Assembly: GCA_030606765.1 (NCBI GenBank)
Contig: JAUWFX010000007.1
Coordinates: forward strand, 1-31,681
DNA length: 31,681 nucleotides
Direction: 5' to 3'
Origin: Dehalococcoidia bacterium
GTDB taxonomy: Bacteria > Chloroflexota > Dehalococcoidia > GIF9 > AB-539-J10
The notes beneath the pieces were generated by a model that had not been told where the DNA came from, made no database searches, and saw only the letters and a program-made list of their open reading frames with translations. Positions within the stretch are counted from its first letter, which is position 1, and each line of letters begins with the position of its first letter. Both the position numbers and the translations under genes were made by a program. Of the stretch, positions 7,449 to 15,028 are shown one piece after another.

Positions 7449-8942
7449 ATGAATCTCAAGCTGATGCTAGAAAAAACTGCCAGCGAGGTGCCACAGCAAA
7501 CGGCCATCGTCCTTGGCTCTCGCAAAGTTAGCTATCGCGAATTGGATGAGACTTCCAACAAGATAGCAAACGCCCTTATCAGTCTGGGAATAAAGAAGGG
7601 CAACCACGTAGCCATTCTAATGTCCCGTACCCCTGAATGGGTCATAAATTGTTTTGGAGCGCTTAAAGCTGGAGCTACCAGCGTGCTCCTTGATGCCGGG
7701 GCTAAGGCGCCCGAACTTGAGCCTCAGCTCCGTGAATCCGATTCCAAGGTCCTGATTACCGAAGAAAGATTCTCTCCCGTGCTCTCTTCAATTTTTCCCA
7801 ATATCCCTCCACTGAACCAAGTTCTTGAAGTTGATACAGACCCCTACAAGGGGATGGTGGCCAATAGCTCCCCTGCATCACCCTCTGTCGATATAAAGGG
7901 CGAGGATGAAGCCATCCTTTTTTACACCCTGGGCGTGCTGGGGAAGAACAAGGGCGTAGTGCATACTCACGCGTCGTTCATGTCAATTCTGCCCATAGTG
8001 GTGGAAAAATTTGAACTGGAGAGAGACGATGTTGTTTTAGGTCTGCTCCCTTTTAACTACCTTATGGGATTTGGCTTGGTTGTTCTCATGCCCATTAAGA
8101 GGGGAGCCACCATAGCAATCCTTCCTCATTTCAGTTCCAAGAGTCTGCTGGACACCGTAGAGCGAGAAAAAGCAACCATGCTTATAGGCGTGCCGGCTAG
8201 CTTTAATGGCCTGGCCCTGATAGACGAAGAGACGACTAAGAGCTATGACCTTAGTTCGTTAAGAGAGGTGCTTTCTGCCGGAGCAAAATCCTCAGCCCTT
8301 TTTATGGAAATGCTTGAGAAAAAGTTTCACTTGACTGTGTGCGAAATATACGGGCTCACGGAGTTGATAATCGTCACTATAGGTGCTATTCGTGACCGTA
8401 AATTAGGTACGGCAGGGAGGCCTCTGGCTGAGCTTAGAGTGCTGGATAAAAACGGCAAGGAAGTACCCCGGGGCAGCGTAGGGGAAGCTGTTGCCCGAGC
8501 CCCCTGGATGATGAAAGAATATTACAAGTCGCCTGAACTCACAGCCCAGGTCCTCAAAGATGGTTGGTTTCATACTGGCGACCTGGTCAAGTTGGATGAG
8601 GACGGCTACCTGGAGTTCATAGAAAAAACATCATCTATTATAGTGCCCTCGGGGGGAGTTAAGATTCTCCCCGAGGCAGTTGAAGAAGTTCTCCTGAGAC
8701 ACCCTGCGGTAGTCGAAACAGCCTGTATCGGTGTCCTTGATGATTACAAAGGGCAAATACCCACAGCTTTTATAGTGCTTAAGGAAGGACAAAGTGCTAC
8801 AGTGGACGAAATACGCAATTTTTGCCGCCAGAGCTTATCTGAATATAAAGTGCCCAAGCAAATCAAGTTTGTTGACAGCATGCCTAGGACCGACTCGGGC
8901 CAGATAGACCGGAGACGACTCAGTGCGACAAAGGAAAGCTGA
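7449..8942 (+). CDS. AMP-dependent acyl-CoA synthetase/ligase homologue with altered core motifs
   Basis: 497 aa member of the adenylate-forming ANL superfamily, with a GGGGGGAG site before the ATG. The fold is complete: N-terminal YRELDETSNKIANAL, then EIYGLTE (A5), GWFHTGDLVKLDEDGYLEF (A7) and a C-terminal domain. Three functional motifs deviate. The A3 phosphate loop, normally YTSGTTGxPKG, reads YTLGVLGKNKGV (159-170). The A8 hinge, normally GRxKD, reads IEKTSSIIVPSGG. The A10 catalytic Lys, normally SGKIxRR, is Gln in SGQIDRR (Gln485). The A10 Lys is needed for adenylation in known members, so the protein may not make acyl-adenylates itself or may act differently. R1 remnants lie on both sides. 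Confidence 0.85.
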   Translation: MNLKLMLEKTASEVPQQTAIVLGSRKVSYRELDETSNKIANALISLGIKKGNHVAILMSRTPEWVINCFGALKAGATSVLLDAGAKAPELEPQLRESDSKVLITEERFSPVLSSIFPNIPPLNQVLEVDTDPYKGMVANSSPASPSVDIKGEDEAILFYTLGVLGKNKGVVHTHASFMSILPIVVEKFELERDDVVLGLLPFNYLMGFGLVVLMPIKRGATIAILPHFSSKSLLDTVEREKATMLIGVPASFNGLALIDEETTKSYDLSSLREVLSAGAKSSALFMEMLEKKFHLTVCEIYGLTELIIVTIGAIRDRKLGTAGRPLAELRVLDKNGKEVPRGSVGEAVARAPWMMKEYYKSPELTAQVLKDGWFHTGDLVKLDEDGYLEFIEKTSSIIVPSGGVKILPEAVEEVLLRHPAVVETACIGVLDDYKGQIPTAFIVLKEGQSATVDEIRNFCRQSLSEYKVPKQIKFVDSMPRTDSGQIDRRRLSATKES

Positions 8943-8989
8943 CAGAGAGGACTATAACGGTCGACCAGTATGTTTTGCGGTTTCAGCAC

Positions 8990-9037
8990 GGAATTCGTGG
9001 GGACATAATACCTAACTGGTATGGTGTCCCCGGAATT
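8990..9037 (+). repeat. R1 repeat, copy 4 (internal 16-bp deletion)
   Basis: Carries both arms but the centre is shortened to CCTAACTGGTATGG. Full copies contain the direct repeat CCTGATT twice, 16 bp apart, and this copy has exactly one unit fewer (48 versus 64 bp), as expected from slippage between those direct repeats. It lies 47 bp after the acyl-CoA synthetase stop and 41 bp from the methyltransferase stop. Confidence 0.82.
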
Positions 9038-9078
9038 AGCTAAGGCATTGCCTTAATAGCGACGATAATCTCGGCGGG

Positions 9079-9783
9079 TCATCGGAATATTTTAATTTTT
9101 TCTTTGCTTTTTATCTGATATCCTTCGTCAATCAGGTATTGCTCGGCATAGATTGGTCTGGAACCAATATATTTGGGACATTTGTTGTGTATCCACTCAT
9201 ACACCTTCAGGAATACGGACTTCCCGTTCTCTTTTGACATGTCAACAATCCCCAGCCTTCCGCCCGGCTTTAGCACCTTCTTTATCTGGGCAAGCACCCT
9301 GGGAATATCAGGCGTGTCAAAAACCTCAAGGGTAAAGCTCAGGAAAACTGCATCGAAGGCGCTCTCATTAAAAGGCAGACACGTTGCATCTCCGCAGCAT
9401 AGCTCCACTCTATTTGCCAGTCCCTCTTTCTCCAGCCTTTTCTTCGTTTTTTCTATCATTTCCGGGGAGATATCAATGCCATAAACTTTTCCCGCCGGGC
9501 CGACGAGTTTTGCTATCCACTTCAGGCAGTGCCCGGTGCCAAAACCAATTTCCATTACCATCTCCCTTTCTACAACTGATAGGCACTCCAACGCCATTTC
9601 CGAATACTTTCGCCCCAACAGCCCCAGTGTGTAGTCATAAAACTTGCTGAGCCTGTCGTAGACTTGCTTAGCTTCCTCTTTGGTTCGGGGGACCGGAAGT
9701 ATATCCCGTGCTTTTGACTTGTTTCCCCTATCCACGCCTTCTTGTCCAAGTTTACCATATCCCCGAAGGTATTCCGGGGACAT
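9079..9783 (-). CDS. Class I SAM-dependent methyltransferase (UbiE/Methyltransf_11-like)
   Basis: 234 aa from the outermost ATG. Motif I is MEIGFGTGHCLKW (about 77-89), followed by GKVYGIDISPEMIEK (acidic Asp at the end of beta-2), CCGDATCLPFNESAFDAV (motif II region) and LKPGGRLGIVDMS (motif III). The substrate is unknown; small-molecule methylation is likely. The start at 9783 lies inside R1 copy 5, which would encode the first five residues (MSPEY). A family-like start just before ARDILPVPRTKEEA is more natural but has no ATG, so either the repeat now supplies the start codon or an alternative start is used. No clear ribosome site was seen. Confidence 0.82.
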   Translation of the reverse strand: MSPEYLRGYGKLGQEGVDRGNKSKARDILPVPRTKEEAKQVYDRLSKFYDYTLGLLGRKYSEMALECLSVVEREMVMEIGFGTGHCLKWIAKLVGPAGKVYGIDISPEMIEKTKKRLEKEGLANRVELCCGDATCLPFNESAFDAVFLSFTLEVFDTPDIPRVLAQIKKVLKPGGRLGIVDMSKENGKSVFLKVYEWIHNKCPKYIGSRPIYAEQYLIDEGYQIKSKEKIKIFR

Positions 9784-9831
9784 AACATCTAATTTGTAAT
9801 AGGCCTGATTGGTATGTTGTCCCTGGAATTC
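9768..9831 (+). repeat. R1 palindromic repeat, copy 5
   Basis: Full-length, from GGTATTCCGGGG to CCCTGGAATTC. The left end carries, on the minus strand, the ATG assigned to the methyltransferase (9783). The right end is 4 nt from the stop codon of the DUF4389 gene. Confidence 0.92.
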
Positions 9832-9835
9832 ACCC

Positions 9836-10480
9836 TTAGGTCAGACTGAAGAGAGGGTACTGGTCCGTTGTCAACAGAAAAGTGTATGCACCTACTCTCA
9901 GCCCCCATCTGGATACACCAACTACGAAGTCAAATAGCCCTCTAGGATAGCGGCCGGTAAACAAGATGGCAAACCAGGCTATCACTATGCAAACGATGGC
10001 TGCAATCGCCAGGCAGGCCAGGACGATGTAGTGTGGGATAGCTAGAAACCACTTCACTAGCGGTAGCCAACGGTTAAGGTCTTTCGGGACGTCCGGATAT
10101 GGGACCTCAATGTGGACCGACTGCTCTTCGTCAGTTGATGGGTACACATCTGTAAGCAGACCAATATAAGCGCCAACACGCGTGCTGAACTTGAGCAGCG
10201 CTATATTCCAGTCAAACCACCACCTGGGGTACTTCTGCCGGAAAAGAATCATGAGTAAGGTTGCCAGAAACAAGATACCTCCCACAGCAAATAGCCACTC
10301 CCAGTCATGCATTCTGTCCCAACCAAAGCCTGTGCCACTTACCAAAGCCAGAATAATAGCGATTGGAATTACTGTGAAGATCCTGAAGAACGTGGTTAAC
10401 CGATTAAGAGCTCTGTCCGGGTAATCGATTGTCAAAGTAACGGGATACGCGGGCGGGGTCGGCGACGCTTTTGTTGTCAT
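9836..10480 (-). CDS. DUF4389 family membrane protein
   Basis: 214 aa. It shows two DUF4389-like halves, each with paired hydrophobic helices followed by an aromatic FxxxRYPR-type motif: RQKYPRWWFDWNIALLKFS in the first half and TGRYPRGLFDFVVGVSRWG in the second. Both halves continue with an RVGAY segment and end in a YP tract (LLTDVYPS, LLTTDQYP). About four membrane segments are visible. No biochemical function is established for the family. A GGAGGT site at 10491-10496 lies about 10 nt before the ATG. The gene is a single-gene module between R1 copies 5 and 6. Confidence 0.82.
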   Translation of the reverse strand: MTTKASPTPPAYPVTLTIDYPDRALNRLTTFFRIFTVIPIAIILALVSGTGFGWDRMHDWEWLFAVGGILFLATLLMILFRQKYPRWWFDWNIALLKFSTRVGAYIGLLTDVYPSTDEEQSVHIEVPYPDVPKDLNRWLPLVKWFLAIPHYIVLACLAIAAIVCIVIAWFAILFTGRYPRGLFDFVVGVSRWGLRVGAYTFLLTTDQYPLFSLT

Positions 10481-10585
10481 TGTTATTAATACCTCCCTTT
10501 ATATTTTGGCCTATAATCTGTTCAGCCGATGCATGCTCATTGAAGTTAACATTATTTGTACCGCAAATTAACAATATTTGCAAGG

Positions 10586-10648
10586 GGTATTCTGGAACAT
10601 GATACCCAATTTGTAGCAGGCTTGATTGGTATGGTGTCCCTGAAATTC
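10586..10648 (+). repeat. R1 palindromic repeat, copy 6
   Basis: Starts GGTATTCTGGAACATG and ends CCCTGAAATTC; slightly diverged (GGCTTGATTGG in the core). It lies in the divergent spacer between the DUF4389 gene and the DUF350-like gene, about 105 bp upstream of the DUF4389 start. The rest of the spacer (10649-10847) shows only a TATAAT at 10681 without a good -35. Confidence 0.88.
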
Positions 10649-10847
10649 TGAAGGACACTAGAGACAGGAAAATGCTACACTATAATAGAATAGCGCTGTA
10701 AGCGGGTGGTACTCGGACCTATGAAATGTCCCATAATTCCGCGAAAAATGCAGCAGTTTTGTGGACTTTACATAACCAGCGGCCGTTGTTGAAACCCGTG
10801 TTACGCCATTACCATTAATCGAATATGGATAATAAGGAGGCACTAAT

Positions 10848-11333
10848 ATGCCAGAGTTAGGTTTAGGCGTCCCTTTCTGGGTAATTGCTTTAATATGGTC
10901 AGCTAAGGTCGTGTTGCTGGTTTTCGTTTCTGCTTTTCTGGCGTGGCTTGGAGTCAGAGCACTGGATGCCCTTATCCCTCATGTCCCTTATCGTGAACGG
11001 ATAGGCGAGAGCCCGGTGGCTATCGGGTTGTTCATAGCCGGCTTCTTCATCCTGATTGGTCTTGTTATCCACGGCGCTATTACCGCACTGACTGCTGTCA
11101 CAGCTCCAATAGTGTGGTACATCTTCGATTTCGGGACGTGGGGGTTACTAGCTATGAGCTTTGCGATAAGCTTACTCCTTGGAGTAGCCCTATTCTATAT
11201 CGTGGACAAGCTAACGCCCAAAATACCGTTTGACCGTATTAAGGAAAGCCCGGTGGCTGCAGGGCTACATATCTTTGGTTATCTCGTCTTCTTTGGCTTA
11301 ATACTCCATGCGGCACTGACCGGACCATTATGA
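10848..11333 (+). CDS. DUF350-like integral membrane protein
   Basis: 161 aa, almost entirely hydrophobic, with about four membrane segments. It contains an internal duplication: LIPHVPYRERIGESPVAIGL with FFILIGLVIHGAIT in the first half, and LTPKIPFDRIKESPVAAGL with VFFGLILHAALTG in the second. The two-repeat layout with a conserved Gly-His before Ala resembles DUF350 proteins; this is from memory of the family, so moderately sure. AGGAGG about 8 nt upstream supports the ATG. The stop codon overlaps the next ATG (ATGA), so it is coupled to the transglutaminase-like gene. Confidence 0.62.
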   Translation: MPELGLGVPFWVIALIWSAKVVLLVFVSAFLAWLGVRALDALIPHVPYRERIGESPVAIGLFIAGFFILIGLVIHGAITALTAVTAPIVWYIFDFGTWGLLAMSFAISLLLGVALFYIVDKLTPKIPFDRIKESPVAAGLHIFGYLVFFGLILHAALTGPL

Positions 11334-12184
11334 AGAGAGCCTGGGTTTTACTAGGTCTAATAGTTGTCTTATTAGCTGCGGTGGCGACTGCTAGTTACGC
11401 CTCGGCATTTCCGTCTGAGGGTTTCTACGAGAGAGGCGGCAATATCTTCGATGATTGGGAGATATGCAGGACCACAGCCTTAGGTGAAGATGGTTTTTAT
11501 CAAATAACTGAGACAGGGTTTCGTCCGGTTATAGCCTTCGAAAGCCTGGGGGAAGAGGCTGACCTGGCCTATAGCCTGGGTGAGCAGATTGCCAATGAAT
11601 ATCCAGACCCGCTACAGAGGGCAGAGGCGGTATTTGATTTTGTCCGTGACAGGGTGAAATATACCCCTGATATAGACCAAACTGGAAATGAAGAGTTTGC
11701 CCAGAATGCCGACGAGCTGGCTATAACCATTGTAGAGGATGGAAGTGGGGAGGGTGATTGTGAAGATATGACGGTATTACTGGCGGTTATGTATAAAGCT
11801 GCCGGATTTCGCTCAGCTATAGTGCTTCCCTCAGGACACACTGCGGTATTGGTTTATCTACCTGAATATAACGAGGCAACGGTTTTCTTTGAGCTGGAAG
11901 GTGAGCCAGGATGGGTCTGGGCAGAGGCTACTGGCAGAAACAACCCGCTGGGTTGGGCGCCTGAGCAGTATCTCGATACTAAAATAGCTGCCTACGAAAT
12001 TGCTGCCGAGATACCTGCTTACGAAATACCTGCCAAGGGAGTAGCTCCATTAACACCACCTCCCACCTTGGCGATAGCGTTCGCCGGAACCGGCGAAGGA
12101 GTCACCTACCGACCGTATCTTTTTTTCATCGTAATTGGTCTGCTGTGGTGTATGTCGTTGTTCAGACGGAGGCGAAGGCGTTGA
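11330..12184 (+). CDS. Membrane-anchored transglutaminase-like cysteine protease
   Basis: 284 aa. It starts with a signal or anchor helix (MKRAWVLLGLIVVLLAAVAT). The transglutaminase-like core begins near residue 95 (RAEAVFDFVRDRVKYTPD). The probable catalytic set is Cys144 in GEGDCEDMTVLL, His170 in LPSGHTAVLVY and an acidic residue in WVWAEATG (Glu199, where Asp is more usual). A Pro-rich linker with repeated YEI units precedes a second membrane helix and a poly-Arg tail (SLFRRRRRR), which suggests an extracytoplasmic domain with both ends in the membrane. It overlaps the DUF350-like gene by 4 bp, implying a joint membrane or envelope function. Substrate unknown. Confidence 0.78.
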   Translation: MKRAWVLLGLIVVLLAAVATASYASAFPSEGFYERGGNIFDDWEICRTTALGEDGFYQITETGFRPVIAFESLGEEADLAYSLGEQIANEYPDPLQRAEAVFDFVRDRVKYTPDIDQTGNEEFAQNADELAITIVEDGSGEGDCEDMTVLLAVMYKAAGFRSAIVLPSGHTAVLVYLPEYNEATVFFELEGEPGWVWAEATGRNNPLGWAPEQYLDTKIAAYEIAAEIPAYEIPAKGVAPLTPPPTLAIAFAGTGEGVTYRPYLFFIVIGLLWCMSLFRRRRRR

Positions 12185-12270
12185 CCCAAACCCCCATATG
12201 AGTCTTCAATCCACCATAAAGTTCAACGTCCGAAGAAATGTGCAGCAACATACCTATAGGGGCAGAAGTT

Positions 12271-12969
12271 CTAAACTTCGGCAAGCGCCAGGTTGACCGC
12301 TGCTTCCGCATGGAGCTGAGTAGTATCAAATATTGGAGCATTTATGTCACCAGACTTGATGAGCAAGGGCAGTTCAGTGCATCCAAGCACAATACCCTCG
12401 GCACCATTATCAACCAGTTTGCTAACAATTTTGGCACAAACACGGCGGGAAGAGGCATTAATCTTGCTCTCACAGAGTTCATTGTAAATAATTTGATGGA
12501 TAGTATCTATATCATCTTCCCCAGGCACAATCACCTCAATAGCGAAGCGGTCCCGAAGCCTCTCCTGATAAAAAGATTCTTTCATTACAAACCGTGTTCC
12601 CAGTAGGCCTATTCGGTGCAGCCCCCGTTCCCTAATGGCATCGCCAGTTACATCAGTAATGTGAAGCAGCGGCAGGCCAACTTTCTCCTCTACCTCATCA
12701 GCAACTTTATGCATAGTGTTAGTGCAGATTACCAAGAAGTCAGCACCAGCCCGCTTAACAGAATTACCTGCATCGATAAGAATATTGACTGTGTCATCCC
12801 AGCGGTCTTTATGCTGAGCCTTTTGAATCTCATCAAAATCTAAGTTATAAAGAATCAGGGGAGCTGAATGAAGACTGCCCAGCCTGCTGGCAAATGACTC
12901 ATTGATGATTCGATAGTACTCTAATGTAGAATTCCAGCTCATGCCTCCGATTAATCCAATGATTTTCAT
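12271..12969 (-). CDS. Aspartate/glutamate racemase family protein
   Basis: 232 aa from the ATG at 12969, which gives the family-typical N-terminus MKIIGLIGGMSWNSTLEYY; an upstream in-frame start at 13005 would add twelve unlikely residues. The two catalytic cysteines of PLP-independent amino-acid racemases are visible in VICTNTMHK and VLGCTELPLLI. It most resembles the RacX/YgeA group, whose substrates vary. A short hairpin (GAAGTT/AACTTC, 12265-12279) spans the TAG stop. It is convergent with the transglutaminase-like gene and divergent from the MATE gene. Confidence 0.88.
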   Translation of the reverse strand: MKIIGLIGGMSWNSTLEYYRIINESFASRLGSLHSAPLILYNLDFDEIQKAQHKDRWDDTVNILIDAGNSVKRAGADFLVICTNTMHKVADEVEEKVGLPLLHITDVTGDAIRERGLHRIGLLGTRFVMKESFYQERLRDRFAIEVIVPGEDDIDTIHQIIYNELCESKINASSRRVCAKIVSKLVDNGAEGIVLGCTELPLLIKSGDINAPIFDTTQLHAEAAVNLALAEV

Positions 12970-13005
12970 AGCCTCTTCTATGCCTCTATCATCTCCAGTT
13001 ACCAA

Positions 13006-13271
13006 CCAAGATACTCTGAAATTTAATATGTCTCAGGCTCGGTCCAATCATGAATATAACACAATTCGATACAGCCCGTACTGTTGTAATACTAGCTTAA
13101 CAGATTTAGTAAGAATAAATACGAATTGTGGGTGGATGACTTGCGGTGCTCCCAAGCGCAGGGGTAAAATAACGCAGAAACACCGGAGTACTGGAAAGCG
13201 CCTGTGCCTTCACACGGACTATGACTCCATCAGTTTCCTGTGCCAAATAATCACGGACTGCATAGCTATGG
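13006..13271. other. Intergenic spacer with no recognised feature
   Basis: Divergent spacer between the racemase and MATE genes. I see no repeat copy, RNA or convincing coding frame. Each gene probably has a promoter here but no clear -35/-10 pair stands out. Confidence 0.5.
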
Positions 13272-14729
13272 TTGACCGCAAGGATAATGAAGACGGATAA
13301 ACCTGATGAGCTTCAGGAGGCTACCGCACGTCTTGGTACAGAGCGGCTGAGCAAGCTACTCCTCCGCCTGAGTGCGCCCAGCATTGCCTCAATGGTAACC
13401 ATCTCTCTCTATCACCTGGCTGACACATTCTGGTTGGGTCAGCTCAGCTATCAGGCGATTGCCGCTGTAACCGTTACATTTCCGTTTTATATTGCTGTGA
13501 TCGCCATTAGTGTTGGCACAGGTGTTGGCGCCAATGCCTTAGCATCGCGGCGTTTCGGTGAAAGAAACATCGAGGCAACCAACCAAGTGGCTGGCCAGAT
13601 CTTTCCTCTGACTGCTGTATTTAGTGTTGTTTTCATCATTGCTATCATCTTCTTCACCAAGCAGCTGGCTGCCCTACTCGGGGCTCCGCCTCAGATCATC
13701 GATATGACGGCGGAGTACCTGGTCTTCTTCGGCTGGGGAATACCATTTATTCTCTTCCGACTCATGACACGTAACATTTTCCACGCGGCTGGGGATGCCA
13801 TCAAGCCAATGATTTTCACTGTTATTGGCGCTGTGGTGAATGTCATCCTCGACCCATTCTTTATCTTTGGTTGGGGGCCTTTCCCGGAGATGGGCATCGG
13901 TGGAGCCGGGTTGGCGACGACGATATCCGGCGGAATCGCTGCCGCACTTAGTTTCTACTACCTGGTCGGCGGAAGATCTGTCTACAGGTTGAAGCTGCAT
14001 CACCTCAGACCTAACCTTTCTATCATTGCACAGATCTATCGTGTCGGCTTGCCATCGGTCTTGATGGAACTGACGGAAACAATCATTTTCATCATATTCA
14101 ACCGGGTTGTCGCTGGTTTCGGTTCTATAACGCTGGCAGCCCTGGGAATTGGGATACGTATTGCCGACCTCGCGTTTATGCCCATTGTCGGTGTTGCCCA
14201 TGGTCTTCTGCCAATTGTTGGCTTCTGCTTAGGGGCACACCTCTGGAAGAGGCTGTGGTCAGCTGTCAGACTAGCTTCCCTCGCTCTAGTGGTGTTGTTG
14301 GGGGTTGCGACTATCTTCCTAGAGATTTTCATTCCCCAGATAATCGCTATTTTCAATAATGACCCTGAACTACTGGCCATCGCCGTGCCGGGTATGCGCA
14401 TTTTCATTTCAACTCTAATTCTAATTGGTCCAGCTATTATGTTCATTACCACATTTCAGGGATTATCCAAAGGGTGGACGGCCACTGCTTTATCACTAGT
14501 GCGTGAGTTGGCTTTTTTCATTCCGGCAGTGCTCATCCTGCCGCGCTTCATGGGCCTGAACGGCGTCTGGCTGTCTATGCCCATCGCTGACGTCTGCGGT
14601 ACCGCTATCGCTGGATTCTGGCTTTACCGTGAGTACCAGTTACAGAAGCGCAGTGGCATCTGGGATAATGTTCCGGTGATCGAGCCCATCTCGGAATCTG
14701 TACCGTGGAGCGGGTCTACGCGTGATTGA
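13272..14729 (+). CDS. MATE family multidrug/Na+ antiporter
   Basis: Up to 485 aa with about 12 hydrophobic segments in two homologous halves. The N-terminal segment LSAPSIASMVTISLYHLADTFWLG is a standard MATE helix 1. Conserved elements include VGTGVGANALASRRFGERN, AAGDAIKPMIF and, in the second half, GIGIRIADLAFMPIVGVAHG. Such proteins export cationic compounds using Na+ or H+ gradients. The start is uncertain: TTG at 13272 or ATG at 13287 (weak AAGGA just upstream). The 3' end is followed within 25 bp by the remnant of an unrelated toxin gene. Confidence 0.88.
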   Translation: MTARIMKTDKPDELQEATARLGTERLSKLLLRLSAPSIASMVTISLYHLADTFWLGQLSYQAIAAVTVTFPFYIAVIAISVGTGVGANALASRRFGERNIEATNQVAGQIFPLTAVFSVVFIIAIIFFTKQLAALLGAPPQIIDMTAEYLVFFGWGIPFILFRLMTRNIFHAAGDAIKPMIFTVIGAVVNVILDPFFIFGWGPFPEMGIGGAGLATTISGGIAAALSFYYLVGGRSVYRLKLHHLRPNLSIIAQIYRVGLPSVLMELTETIIFIIFNRVVAGFGSITLAALGIGIRIADLAFMPIVGVAHGLLPIVGFCLGAHLWKRLWSAVRLASLALVVLLGVATIFLEIFIPQIIAIFNNDPELLAIAVPGMRIFISTLILIGPAIMFITTFQGLSKGWTATALSLVRELAFFIPAVLILPRFMGLNGVWLSMPIADVCGTAIAGFWLYREYQLQKRSGIWDNVPVIEPISESVPWSGSTRD

Positions 14730-14750
14730 CAGTGGTGAGGCCCGTTACCG

Positions 14751-14964
14751 AATTGCAGCAATTATTAGCTGGACTGACCGGATATTGGTGGGCGATCATC
14801 TTATCAGTGATTGGCGTGGGGCTTAGCACATTTCCCACTTAGTTGCGATATGAATCGTAAGGGTAGATAAAGCAGGGTATGATAGCAAAGAAGCTTGGAA
14901 TAATGCCCTGCCAGATATGAAAAGCATTGAAGGCAACCTGCGAGATGCCTTGGGACTCAAGTAA
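14751..14964 (+). pseudogene. 3' remnant of a PemK/MazF-type toxin gene
   Basis: This stretch aligns base by base with the 3' half of the intact toxin at 25912-26271, sharing runs such as ACTGACCGGATATTGGTGGG and AGCAAAGAAGCTTGGAATAA. In the matching frame it encodes TDRILVGDHLIS, then hits a TAG after WRGA; a later shift restores the C-terminal match to EGNLRDALGLK followed by TAA. The 5' half is missing. The TAA at 14962-14964 touches R1 copy 7, as the intact toxin touches copy 15, so gene end and repeat were probably duplicated together. Confidence 0.85.
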
Positions 14965-15028
14965 GGTATTCTGGGGATATAATACCTAATTTGTAGTAGG
15001 CATAATTGGCATGGTATCCCTGGAATTC
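14965..15028 (+). repeat. R1 palindromic repeat, copy 7
   Basis: Full-length, GGTATTCTGGGGATAT to CCCTGGAATTC. The left end directly follows the toxin-remnant stop codon. The right part is read in frame by the radical SAM gene on the minus strand. Confidence 0.92.

Noticed and set aside
12265..12279. GAAGTT/AACTTC hairpin as a terminator
   Set aside because: Six pairs spanning the stop codon with no T-run; noted in the racemase entry only.
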